DNA of 40,065 nucleotides from assembly GCA_913065105.1 (NCBI GenBank), contig CAJXZZ010000020.1:1-40065 (forward strand). The letters are read 5' to 3'. A model generated the notes under the pieces. The model was given only the letters and a program-made list of their open reading frames with translations, was not told where the DNA came from and made no database searches. This DNA comes from an uncultured Gammaproteobacteria bacterium. Its GTDB lineage: Bacteria; Pseudomonadota; Gammaproteobacteria; SZUA-229. Below, one piece after another: positions 15,598 through 23,914 of this stretch; the stretch's first letter is position 1; each line of letters starts with the position of its first letter. The position numbers and the translations under genes were made by a program.

Positions 15598-16269
15598 TCA
15601 TTTTATTTCAGTCAGCGGATCAGTATAAGGTACTGCCGTCGTTGCTGCGTTTTTGAAACAGGCGAGATAAGCCTGTCTAATATCTTTATCTTTTATATCG
15701 TCTGGTGAGTCAGGCATATCATAATATTCGAACCCTATGGAAACTGGTTTGTTATTGTATGTGCCTACGCATTGCTCGTAGAGCATGTCATCCATTGCGT
15801 CGAATTGTCTAAAACTATGTAAATTTTCTTCGTAGTAATGGAGGTTGATCAGCGTCTGGTACGGCGCTTTACGATGAACGGGTAAATACGAAGCTGAATA
15901 GTCGCGTATCAGTCGACCCTGATCGTCATAGATGTTAACAATAATGTCATGTAGATTGTCTGGGCTTTTGTTCTCCCACTGGATAATACTAACAATCTGA
16001 TTATTGGTTTTGTTAATATGTTTTATTTCTTTGTAAAATTCCAGGTCATTGGTTATACCACCATAACCACCCAAAGATTCTTTTGATGTAACGGCCTGAG
16101 TCTTTATTAGATGGTCACTTAATTTAACCAGTGCATTGGCAAATTTATTGCCTTGTATTGCGCTTGGGTGTGGTTGTGTTTCTGCGAGGCAAGCCGTCGA
16201 TGCACTTAAGCAAAACACTGCAATTAATGAAATGTTATATTTTTTAGTTACGTGATGTTTTATGTTCAT
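15598..16269 (-). CDS. Exported protein of unknown function
   Basis: 223 aa; I do not recognise the family. The N-terminus is a signal peptide (basic MNIKHHVTKKYN, hydrophobic ISLIAVFCLSASTA, cleavage after CLA). The Cys lies near the cleavage site, but the preceding residues (STA) do not make a standard lipobox, so soluble periplasmic is more likely. The mature protein is predicted alpha/beta with a strand-rich central part (IVSIIQWENKS, DIIVNIYDDQGRLIRDY) resembling immunoglobulin-like envelope domains, and two Cys (CVGTY and ACFKN) that could pair. Its start overlaps the stop of the AlkA-like gene as ATGA, so it is translationally coupled to that gene. Confidence 0.7.
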   Translation of the reverse strand: MNIKHHVTKKYNISLIAVFCLSASTACLAETQPHPSAIQGNKFANALVKLSDHLIKTQAVTSKESLGGYGGITNDLEFYKEIKHINKTNNQIVSIIQWENKSPDNLHDIIVNIYDDQGRLIRDYSASYLPVHRKAPYQTLINLHYYEENLHSFRQFDAMDDMLYEQCVGTYNNKPVSIGFEYYDMPDSPDDIKDKDIRQAYLACFKNAATTAVPYTDPLTEIK

Positions 16270-16892
16270 AATCGTTTATTTTTCTGATGGAAAGCTTTCC
16301 ACAAATAATAGCTGGCGATCGTTCGGTAAGGCCGCCAGTTTTCGGCAATAGCAATATATTCATCATAATGCGAGTCGGCTGGTATCGAATAATGATGCTG
16401 TATCGATTTTCGAATGATCAGGTCACCTATAGGAAAAACGTCCTCTCTACCTAAACCATTCATTATAAAGATGTCTGCACTCCATTGGCCGATGCCCGGA
16501 TAGCTGATCAGATGGTTACGTATTGATTCATCATCCTGCGTTATCAGTTTTTTGAAGTTAAGTTTTTTAGTAACAACAGCTTCAGCAAGTGTTTTTATAT
16601 AACGTATTTTATTACGTGACAGGCCACATTCTCTCAGTGGCTCTTCTTCTAGATTATATAGTTTCTCAGCATTAAAAACCCGCCCACCTTGTTTCTCTAG
16701 AACACGTTTTACGATTGTTTCTGCCGCTTTAACCGAAAGCTGTTGATTGATAATGGTGTGAACCAGGGTATGAAAATATGAGGGTGTGGTTTTTTTAAAA
16801 GATACTGGCTCAGTAGTGCTGATCATACGTCGCATGATCACATCTGATCGACAGAGGTGCAATTCTGCTAGTTTAAGTCTTGAATCTTCCAT
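16266..16892 (-). CDS. AlkA-like DNA-3-methyladenine glycosylase II (HhH-GPD)
   Basis: 208 aa. HhH-GPD glycosylase: the substrate-pocket opening FHTLVHTIINQQLSVKAAETI, the helix-hairpin-helix LISYPGIGQWSADIFIM (about 128-144) and the catalytic Asp in DVFPIGD (about 151-157). It lacks the large N-terminal domain of E. coli AlkA (282 aa), so it belongs to the short AlkA/MAG-like group found in many bacteria. It excises 3-alkylated purines. It overlaps the next gene by 4 bp. An adaptive-response regulator (Ada) is not adjacent. A 15-bp palindrome lies about 55 bp upstream of the start. Confidence 0.88.
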   Translation of the reverse strand: MEDSRLKLAELHLCRSDVIMRRMISTTEPVSFKKTTPSYFHTLVHTIINQQLSVKAAETIVKRVLEKQGGRVFNAEKLYNLEEEPLRECGLSRNKIRYIKTLAEAVVTKKLNFKKLITQDDESIRNHLISYPGIGQWSADIFIMNGLGREDVFPIGDLIIRKSIQHHYSIPADSHYDEYIAIAENWRPYRTIASYYLWKAFHQKNKRL

Positions 16893-16945
16893 TATTACTT
16901 ATCAAAGTTTACTGCGTAAGGTGTCAGCGAAACAATCACATAGTA

Positions 16946-16960
16946 TTACTCATTGAGTAA
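16946..16960. promoter_or_regulatory. Possible operator palindrome
   Basis: Perfect TTACTCA-T-TGAGTAA inverted repeat in the 282-bp region between the divergent AlkA-like gene and the coiled-coil membrane protein gene. The adjacent AAAGGGT/ACCCTTT hairpin (16968-16985) lacks a T-tract. No regulator is known for either. Confidence 0.3.
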
Positions 16961-17174
16961 GTGTAATAAAGGGTCAAAACCCTTTAAATGTGATAAAAGA
17001 AGCTGAATTAATTGCTGATGGCACCGTGCGCTGATCCTGGCATCGTTTCCTGGCTCGACTCTACCACCGACTCCATCCATATAGTCGTACCGATCCTTCC
17101 GTGGTATCGTACTAGCTACGTTCATGCAGGTAACTATGAATGAATATAAAAAGTTAAATTCGTGAGGGATAATA

Positions 17175-18380
17175 ATGAATGAATTTTATATACAGCGCCA
17201 TTTTAAATTATGGGAAGACAATAATAAGCTGATAAACAGGGTTGTTTTTTTAACGGTGGTACTTTCTCTAGCACTGGTCATTAAAGTATTGATACCGTTT
17301 GTTGATTTTTCTGAAGATAAAAAGCCGGTTATCCAAACTATTGAGTCCCTCAAAATAAAGCAAGAAGCTGCCAATAAAGAAATAGCGATTATCAATAAAA
17401 CGACAAAGGTTCTTAAAAGTGTTGATGGTTTCATCTCCCAACAACCATGGCAACAAGAGAAAAAAGATCTTATAAACCGTTATAAAAGTATGCGTATCTC
17501 TCCACCACCGGAGGGTTATACGCGTGAACGTTATCAGCAGGAGGCTGATGGCACAATTAACAAAATTGCTGATCTGTTAACCGAAAACATTTTAAATCCT
17601 CTTCAGCATAGTATCGTCGGGACGGATGCTGTGCAAAATATACCTGAACGGCTGATTAGAGAAGTGGCGTCTCTAGATCAATTTATCGTCGATTGGAAAG
17701 GAGAAACCATCAATAAGGACTGGTACCGCACAATTCAGGGTAAAGACAGGACTATGCGCGAGTTGACCGAGAACTTGAACCAGCGACTCGATGACTTTTC
17801 GAGAGTTGTAAAGGCCGAACTTGCTGCCACCAAACAAGCTAAATCCACAGTCGACAAGGAATTGAAAATACTGAATGCGGAGATTGTAACGGAAGCTGAT
17901 AAGTTGCAGGTACTCGATGACGAATTACAGAAAATATTGCCTAACTGGCTACGGGGACTCGTGAACATCGAACAGGTGATCCAGTTATTGCCAGTAGCTT
18001 TACTTGGCGTTGCCTTTTTTGTTCTTACTCTTGGTATCAGCTTAACCAGGCATTACAACATTTACGTCACCGGTAAAGAATTTCCACGGGATATTACTAA
18101 CGACCCTGGGATGAGCACGACCTGGACTATTATTCATCGAGGTTTTTTCGGTTCTATACAAACGATAGCGGCCTATACGTTGTTTATAATTTTCACATGG
18201 TTATTGTTTGAAAGGTCAATGCTGTTGTTATTGGGGTGGTTGTCGATTGACCCTTCAAAAGCCTGGGTCGATAGCTATGTTTTCTGGGAGAGTTTTCTTT
18301 GGCTAAGCCGAGCAGGTTTTGTGCTGCTATTGACTTATAGTATTACAAGGTTAAGACACATCATCTCTGATGAAGATTAA
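17175..18380 (+). CDS. Unknown membrane protein with large coiled-coil loop
   Basis: 401 aa, no family recognised. There is a membrane helix at about 22-42, then a roughly 225-residue hydrophilic region that is mostly helical and contains heptad-like coiled coil (about 55-80 and 195-265), then helices at about 268-292, 325-347 and 375-395. A short loop carrying NIYVTGKEFPRDITNDPG lies between helices two and three. An even number of membrane spans puts both ends on the same side; the charged loop is probably periplasmic. A GAGG Shine-Dalgarno lies about 8 nt before the ATG. It reads toward the HD-GYP gene, with 373 bp between, so an operon is uncertain. Confidence 0.75.
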   Translation: MNEFYIQRHFKLWEDNNKLINRVVFLTVVLSLALVIKVLIPFVDFSEDKKPVIQTIESLKIKQEAANKEIAIINKTTKVLKSVDGFISQQPWQQEKKDLINRYKSMRISPPPEGYTRERYQQEADGTINKIADLLTENILNPLQHSIVGTDAVQNIPERLIREVASLDQFIVDWKGETINKDWYRTIQGKDRTMRELTENLNQRLDDFSRVVKAELAATKQAKSTVDKELKILNAEIVTEADKLQVLDDELQKILPNWLRGLVNIEQVIQLLPVALLGVAFFVLTLGISLTRHYNIYVTGKEFPRDITNDPGMSTTWTIIHRGFFGSIQTIAAYTLFIIFTWLLFERSMLLLLGWLSIDPSKAWVDSYVFWESFLWLSRAGFVLLLTYSITRLRHIISDED

Positions 18381-18753
18381 CCTATAAAAACTCTGGCTTT
18401 AAAGAAGGATTTGGGGCTATGAGTGTTGAAAGCACAACAATAGAGGAGGTTTTGTTAAAAAGGACATATAAATAAACTATAATTAATTAAATCATAGGGT
18501 TATTGTTTATACTTAAACAATATTAGAATATCTTCCTGACACGCCTGCAGTATGACACTGTACCGTTTGTCGAATTTGTTGAATAAATGACACTTTATAC
18601 ACTGAAACTGTCCATTTATGTAATTCCAGGACTACACTCCTTTAAATGTACATAATTGCTGCGATTCTGAATAGCTTCAGATATCAGGTGCAGTAATTCT
18701 CAAAATGTTAAATCACTAAATTTCTTTCTCCATCTTTCACCAGGTCATCTGTT
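18381..18753. other. 373-bp gene-free region
   Basis: AT-rich spacer ahead of the HD-GYP gene. It holds one strong palindrome (18501-18522) and a weak TATACA -10-like sequence near 18596, but no -35 at standard spacing. An 18-codon frame at 18419 is too short to call. I see no RNA gene. Confidence 0.5.
18501..18522. promoter_or_regulatory. 22-bp palindrome upstream of HD-GYP gene
   Basis: TATTGTTTA-TACT-TAAACAATA has perfect 9-bp arms. There is no T-tract on either side, so an operator is more likely than a terminator. Confidence 0.4.
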
Positions 18754-19986
18754 ATGGATCGCAAGGTTAGTACCGCATATTTAAAAATTGGCATGTACGT
18801 GTCAAGACTTGATCGCCCTTGGGTGCAAACACCCTTTTTGATTCAGGGTTTCTTTATTAAGGACGAGATTGAAATTTGCTCATTAGTTAAATATTGCGAT
18901 TTTGTTTTCATTGATACCGATCTTGGTGTCAGAGCTAATAAGTACTGTGACATGGCGCAGACCATACACACAAAACAAACGCTTATTCCTGATTCACAGG
19001 TAGACGGTATTCTAGATACAGGCAAAAAAACCGTTGATTATGTTGATAAAAAAACAACGATTGAAGAGCTGCCTGAGGCAAAACTAGCATTAGAAAAAGC
19101 CTCGGAATGTGTGGCGCGCATCGTTGAACACGATCTACGCAAGGGCCAATTAAATGTCACCACTGTTAAGAATGCTGTAGAGCCCATACTGGACAGTATG
19201 ATCAGAAATTCAGATGCATTCATGTGGTTATCAAAAATGCGTCAGCACGATTCAAACAGCTATGAACGTTCAGTGCAGAATTGCGCTCTGGGAATCGCGT
19301 TCGGTCGTCACATGGGGTTGAACAAGCGGGCACTTAATACTTTGGCCATTGGTTTGTTAATGATGGATATCGGTAAGACTCGATTATCTAAAGAGCTACT
19401 AGAGAAAAGTACACCATACACACCTGCAGAGACGGAAGTAGTGCGAAAGCATGTTGATTATTCTGTGGAGATACTAAGGAGCGCTAAAGATATAAATGAA
19501 AACATCATAAACATCGCATTGACTCATCATGAGAGATACGACGGTAGTGGTTATCCAAATGGCCTGATCGGTATACAGACACCTGCCTATGGAAGAATGG
19601 CTGCAATTATCGATTGTTATGATGCGATGATAACAACCAGGCCTTATAGACCGGCGATAGCAGAGCACAAGGCGCTGCAGAGTATATATAACTTAGGTGG
19701 CAAAGCTTTTCAACAGGAGTTAGTTGAGCAGTTTATGCAGTGTATGGGGGTCTATCCTACCGGATCGCTTGTCGAGCTATCATCTGGCGCAGTCGCAGCG
19801 ATTTTATCGCAGAATGCACAACAGAAACTAAAACCTAGAGTCCTGCTGTTACTCGATGAAAACAAACAGCCATATAAAAAGCGTAGTGTTTTTGATCTTA
19901 CCAAGCAGGATGAGATGCCAATTCATATCACAAAAAGTCTTGAGAATAATACCTATGGCGTGGATGTTAGACAGATAGGGTTATGA
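18754..19986 (+). CDS. DUF3391 HD-GYP domain protein, degenerate metal site
   Basis: 410 aa. Residues 1-60 are DUF3391 (VSTAYLKIGMYVSRLDRPW). Residues about 165-345 are HD-GYP with the signature HHERYDGSGYP (258-268) intact. HD-GYP enzymes hydrolyse cyclic di-GMP to pGpG or GMP using a bi- or tri-nuclear metal site. Here the usual first-helix His is Arg172 (YERSVQN) and the HD motif reads MMDIGK, with Met204 in place of His. His233, His258, His259 and the late Asp are kept. Catalysis is therefore doubtful; a c-di-GMP-sensing or structural role is possible. The protein is cytosolic and lacks a receiver domain. A bidirectional terminator follows. Confidence 0.88.
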   Translation: MDRKVSTAYLKIGMYVSRLDRPWVQTPFLIQGFFIKDEIEICSLVKYCDFVFIDTDLGVRANKYCDMAQTIHTKQTLIPDSQVDGILDTGKKTVDYVDKKTTIEELPEAKLALEKASECVARIVEHDLRKGQLNVTTVKNAVEPILDSMIRNSDAFMWLSKMRQHDSNSYERSVQNCALGIAFGRHMGLNKRALNTLAIGLLMMDIGKTRLSKELLEKSTPYTPAETEVVRKHVDYSVEILRSAKDINENIINIALTHHERYDGSGYPNGLIGIQTPAYGRMAAIIDCYDAMITTRPYRPAIAEHKALQSIYNLGGKAFQQELVEQFMQCMGVYPTGSLVELSSGAVAAILSQNAQQKLKPRVLLLLDENKQPYKKRSVFDLTKQDEMPIHITKSLENNTYGVDVRQIGL

Positions 19987-20040
19987 TGTTGCAGCAACCA
20001 TCTCAGCTTGAAAATGGAGACCGATTTATTTAGTGCCTCC

Positions 20041-20101
20041 AAAAAAACTGAGTCAGTGAGCAATTTTGTCGAAGTACGAGTGCTCTCAGACTCAGGTTTT
20101 A
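20041..20101. terminator. Bidirectional rho-independent terminator
   Basis: A7 - CTGAGTC (20048-20054) - inner GAGCA/TGCTC stem - GACTCAG (20089-20095) - GTTTTATTATT. T-runs flank the stem on both strands, so it can end the HD-GYP gene (+) and the opposing secreted-protein gene (-). Confidence 0.8.
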
Positions 20102-20800
20102 TTATTCACTTCTAGCAAAACCCGCCACATCTTCTTCATCAAAATCAATCGCTCTCTGACTTAACGTAATCGGTGTTTCAATTCCTAATAAACCAGCCTT
20201 AAGTACGATTTCCATCGATTTAGCGTTATCCCACATTGCTGGTGATTTCTCTGCACGTACCACTATTACGGTTTCTGTGTTTGGCTGTAATTGTTTGGTA
20301 TCAGCTTCAATCGACAATACCGCGTAGTTCTTTCCATTGTTATCTTTTACTTCAATCAGTGAAACATCACTCTTTTTAATACTTATATCTCTTTTTGTTT
20401 GTGGTGAATAGTTAAGCTGTAGATAAAATACCGTTTGTGTTCTCACACTGGTATTCTTTTGAACTTTCTTTTTATAGGTTTCGATGACTACTTTTTTGAG
20501 TTTTATATCCAGATCGGTAGTTCGAACCTGTTGTTTTGTAATTAAAGACGCGTTACCCATGGATTGCCAACTGCCGTCATCTTTCAGACGTACGCGGGTC
20601 CCATCTTTTGTATTGACGTAACGATCAGTTGATAGATATTTCCAGCTACCGTCATTATTGAGTATAACTTCGCGGCCATCGACGCTGACCACTTCCGCTT
20701 TAGCAGGTTCGGCATAACTGACCGGCGTGAATAATAAAGTCGTCAGTGTGAAGAGAGCAGGTGTGGTAATGAGTATTTTTACCGTCAGTAGTGATTTCAT
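20102..20800 (-). CDS. Exported protein, DUF3157-like DGSW repeats
   Basis: 232 aa from the internal ATG I prefer, since it places a compact signal peptide (MKSLLTVKILITTPALFTLT through FTPVSYA) at the N-terminus. A start 12 codons upstream is also possible; neither has a clear Shine-Dalgarno. The mature N-terminus has two copies of a short strand motif, DGREVILNNDGSWKYL and DGTRVRLKDDGSWQSM, as in DUF3157-type secreted proteins. A second domain (about residues 100-225) is strand-rich and resembles an immunoglobulin-like fold (TQTVFYLQLNYSP, TETVIVVRAEKSP). Function is unknown. The gene is divergent from the ydbH operon. Confidence 0.7.
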   Translation of the reverse strand: MKSLLTVKILITTPALFTLTTLLFTPVSYAEPAKAEVVSVDGREVILNNDGSWKYLSTDRYVNTKDGTRVRLKDDGSWQSMGNASLITKQQVRTTDLDIKLKKVVIETYKKKVQKNTSVRTQTVFYLQLNYSPQTKRDISIKKSDVSLIEVKDNNGKNYAVLSIEADTKQLQPNTETVIVVRAEKSPAMWDNAKSMEIVLKAGLLGIETPITLSQRAIDFDEEDVAGFARSE

Positions 20801-21014
20801 ATTTTGAAAAAGGCTTAGTAGTGGTTGTAAATCCATGGTAAAGAAAAACTGTCAGTCTCGACAAATACTGGTCGATTGATTGTATAGTGTAAAAGAGAGC
20901 AGGATTCACGTATTCTCTGAAATCACTATTATATGGCATAATTTATATCAGATTATAAACATATAAAACACCAGGGTCAGAGCAATAGTTTTGAATGTTA
21001 AAGAACAATACTCT

Positions 21015-21041
21015 TTGACACATATTAACTATTACTAATAA
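21015..21041 (+). promoter_or_regulatory. Candidate sigma70 promoter of the ydbH operon
   Basis: TTGACA at 21015-21020 is a perfect -35. TAATAA at 21036-21041 is a plausible -10, although the 15-bp spacer is short. It lies 55 bp ahead of the ydbH start. Confidence 0.4.
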
Positions 21042-21095
21042 ACCATGATTGATAAAACAAATAAGATAGATGAAATAATGTAATGGGAATTTACA

Positions 21096-23315
21096 ATGTC
21101 TATTTTTAAGCGTTGGTTCTTTTTACTTCCTGTATTGATCATTCTATTGGTACTGGGTATCTGGTCGGCGCGGACGCAGCTTGCCGAATTAGTTATTTCA
21201 TCAGCAGTGTATGATGCTGGCCTTACTAACGTCACAACGAATATTCATCAGATTGATATTGATCAAAGCAAAATATCCCGCCTCTCATTTTCGTTATTAA
21301 CTGAAACCGGGTCATTGCATATTGAGGCGTATGATATAAACATCAGTTACAGGCCTGAAAAACTAATAAACGGTCAGATTGATAATCTTGTTATCGGCAA
21401 GCTTGTGGTAGACGCTGAGAAAAGCATTAAAACACAAGAAGACTTTCCCGCTGTAAATAAAGTACTCAAACCTCTGAAAATAATTGCAGATCTAAGACGT
21501 GCTTTACGTGAATACATATTCTTTAACACCGTATTTGTTCAACATTTAACGCTAAGCGGCGAGCCTTTTAGTGTATTGAAGGGTAAAACTTTGCAGTTGA
21601 AAAGCACAGCTGAAAATAAGTCGCTATATACAGAGATCACTCTGCTGGATGTGTCTGCAACTGTGCAACCAAAGCAGTTACCCCAGTTGGTAATCAGCAG
21701 ACTGACAGGAGATGCGCTGAACATAGAGTTAAGGCTTATAGAAACGGACAGCGAAAAAGTGAGCGTTACAGCCGATGACATAGCCGCGAAATTTGATCTG
21801 ATTATTCGTGATGCAGCGTTAGCGGGTAGTTACCATATTAACCCGCAGAGATTTCAGGCATGGTCACAAGCTTTTATTAATATAAAAGGTATTAATCAAA
21901 CAGAGGCCGTTTATGGAACATTAGCAGTTAATTTTTCATCGGCTTCGCAGATCATTTCAACACTGACCGTCGTCTCCGATAAAGTAAATTTCAACGCTGT
22001 TAATGCAGATAATGTTGTTATTAAATTAATACTCAAAACCACAACTATCAATCCTTCACAAGAATTACAATTACTCAACGGTTCTTATATTAAAGCGGCT
22101 AATTTCAAGTACGATAATGTCTCACTTGAAGACAGCCGAATTAACATGGTGGGTAAGCTGACCACCACCGGTGAGAACTGGTTATACAAAGGTGATCTCA
22201 CTTCGGAAATAATTGCGGCCAGATACGATGCTCAGTCACTTAAAATAAAAGATATTGCTGCTCACATCAGCTGTGATTCAGCTAATCTGAACGTTAGCGG
22301 CACTTTCTCTCCAGAAAGCGTGCCTGGGAAATTTTCATTCGCACTTGATCATAACCTCGCAAAAAATCACGGCAAACTTTCTGTCAATCCGTTAAACCCG
22401 CTAGATCTCAATGCTGAGAATAACAAACTGAGTCAGCTTTTCACGCCGTGGCCTTATCCATTCGATCTGTTGAGTGGAAAGATAGAACTAAACGCAGAGG
22501 CTAAGTGGTCGCAAAAAAATACGTTCAGTTTAAAAACAGATATAAATATTAATGATGCCGGCGGCAATGTGGGCGAACTGGTATTTTCTGGTCTTAGTTT
22601 TGCACATGAAATTGAAATATTGCCGAAATTGCAGTCACTTCGCACCAGTAATATTAACCTCAGTTACGTTGATAGTGGTGTTATCGTCAGTAATATCAGC
22701 ACCACTCTTGCCGTTAGGACGGCAAACATTGGTGTTATGCCACAGATCGTTATACGAGACCTGCGCGGTGAAATACTTGGCGGTAGTTTTTCCGCCAACG
22801 ATTTACTCTATGACTTTAATAAAACAAAAAATAAATTCACAATTAAAGTGACGAATATAGACCTGGCTGAAATTGTTAAAACCCAGCAACTAGATGATAT
22901 CACCGCAACAGGAAGGATCGATGGATTTATCCCGGTAGAAATAAATCAAGAGGGCATCTTCATCGAAGACGGTGCTTTTATTAACGATATCCGCAGTGGA
23001 ACCATCCGTTACAACCCTGCAACCGGGGTTGATCAATTGAAACAGAATCCACTCACTGGCATGGCACTTGATGCCCTCAGGGATTTCCGTTACAGTTATT
23101 TATCGGCTGGTGTAAACTTCACCCCAGATGGCAAGCTCACTATCAATCTTCAGTTAAAAGGTACAAGCCCCGAACTCGACACTGATCGTCCGGTGCATTT
23201 AAATATAAATACTGAACAAAATCTGCTTTCACTGCTCAAAAGTTTACGTTATGCGCAAGGTATAAGTGAAAGCATCGATAAGAAAGTGCGTCATCAGTTT
23301 GAAAAACAAAAATAA
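21096..23315 (+). CDS. ydbH: YdbH-type intermembrane phospholipid transport protein
   Basis: 739 aa. One N-terminal membrane anchor (FFLLPVLIILLVLGIW, about 8-23) is followed by a very long strand-rich periplasmic region made of repeating AsmA-like segments, ending in the conserved DUF-type C-terminus GTSPELDTDRPVHLNINTEQ and a LLKSLRYAQGI helix. YdbH is one of the AsmA-like bridge proteins that help move phospholipid to the outer membrane in E. coli, working with the lipoprotein YnbE. The E. coli protein is about 880 aa, so this one is shorter. The order ydbH-ynbE-ydbL is conserved here, which is the strongest support. Confidence 0.9.
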   Translation: MSIFKRWFFLLPVLIILLVLGIWSARTQLAELVISSAVYDAGLTNVTTNIHQIDIDQSKISRLSFSLLTETGSLHIEAYDINISYRPEKLINGQIDNLVIGKLVVDAEKSIKTQEDFPAVNKVLKPLKIIADLRRALREYIFFNTVFVQHLTLSGEPFSVLKGKTLQLKSTAENKSLYTEITLLDVSATVQPKQLPQLVISRLTGDALNIELRLIETDSEKVSVTADDIAAKFDLIIRDAALAGSYHINPQRFQAWSQAFINIKGINQTEAVYGTLAVNFSSASQIISTLTVVSDKVNFNAVNADNVVIKLILKTTTINPSQELQLLNGSYIKAANFKYDNVSLEDSRINMVGKLTTTGENWLYKGDLTSEIIAARYDAQSLKIKDIAAHISCDSANLNVSGTFSPESVPGKFSFALDHNLAKNHGKLSVNPLNPLDLNAENNKLSQLFTPWPYPFDLLSGKIELNAEAKWSQKNTFSLKTDININDAGGNVGELVFSGLSFAHEIEILPKLQSLRTSNINLSYVDSGVIVSNISTTLAVRTANIGVMPQIVIRDLRGEILGGSFSANDLLYDFNKTKNKFTIKVTNIDLAEIVKTQQLDDITATGRIDGFIPVEINQEGIFIEDGAFINDIRSGTIRYNPATGVDQLKQNPLTGMALDALRDFRYSYLSAGVNFTPDGKLTINLQLKGTSPELDTDRPVHLNINTEQNLLSLLKSLRYAQGISESIDKKVRHQFEKQK

Positions 23316-23374
23316 GCTGAATCATTAATCAGCGAAAGTAACTCTAAAAATAATCAATAGGCCAGTTAAACATC

Positions 23375-23575
23375 ATGCAAAGACAACTGCCAGCAATCAT
23401 AATCATAGGGTTGACCATGGGTTTTTTTCTGACCAGTTGCGCGCCTACCGTTAAGGTAGAGGCACCCGATAAACCCATCACGATTAATCTCAACGTCAAG
23501 ATCGAACATGAAATACACGTCAAAGTCGATAAAGAACTCGACAGTGTGTTCAGCGATAGCAGTGACCTTTTTTAA
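23375..23575 (+). CDS. ynbE: YnbE lipoprotein
   Basis: 66 aa. The hydrophobic stretch IIIIGLTMGFFLTSC gives a lipobox ending at Cys (about residue 22). The mature segment PTVKVEAPDKPITINLNVKI followed by EHEIHVKVDKEL has the alternating hydrophobic pattern of YnbE, which stacks as an extended strand onto the C-terminus of YdbH at the outer membrane. Length matches E. coli YnbE (61 aa). It lies 59 bp after ydbH and 15 bp before ydbL. Confidence 0.9.
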   Translation: MQRQLPAIIIIGLTMGFFLTSCAPTVKVEAPDKPITINLNVKIEHEIHVKVDKELDSVFSDSSDLF

Positions 23576-23590
23576 CGGAGACGACAAGAA

Positions 23591-23914
23591 ATGAAAAAAA
23601 TTCTGATATTACTCACAACCTGTCTGCTGCTGATAGCGCAACCTGTATATTCCATTGATTTGCAAACAGCTAAGAATCAAGGACTGGTGGGTGAAACCCC
23701 CGGCGGTTACCTTGCTGCAGTCACCACAGCGTCATCTGAAACCTCTGCATTAATACAGAGTGTCAACGCCAAACGAAAGGATAAATACCAGGAGATTGCG
23801 ACGCGCAACAGCACTTCACTACAGACGGTAGAACAGCTTGCCGGTAAAAAAGCCATAGAAAAATCCAAAGCCGGCAGTTATATCAAACAGGGCGGTTCGT
23901 GGCATAAAAAATAA
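23591..23914 (+). CDS. ydbL: YdbL family (DUF1318) periplasmic protein
   Basis: 107 aa with a signal peptide (MKKILILLTTCLLLIAQPVYS). The DUF1318 core is visible as AKNQGLVGETPGGYLA (about 26-41), NAKRKDKYQEIATRNSTSL (about 58-76), and AGKKAIEKSKAGSYIKQGG near the C-terminus. YdbL is thought to act with YdbH and YnbE, possibly as a chaperone for YnbE. A GGAG Shine-Dalgarno lies 9 nt ahead of the ATG. It is the last gene of the operon; a long imperfect hairpin follows the stop. Confidence 0.92.
   Translation: MKKILILLTTCLLLIAQPVYSIDLQTAKNQGLVGETPGGYLAAVTTASSETSALIQSVNAKRKDKYQEIATRNSTSLQTVEQLAGKKAIEKSKAGSYIKQGGSWHKK

Noticed and set aside
18419-18475. 18-codon frame with AAGGA upstream after the coiled-coil membrane protein gene
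   Set aside because: Too short, no recognisable feature, and could be chance in an AT-rich spacer.
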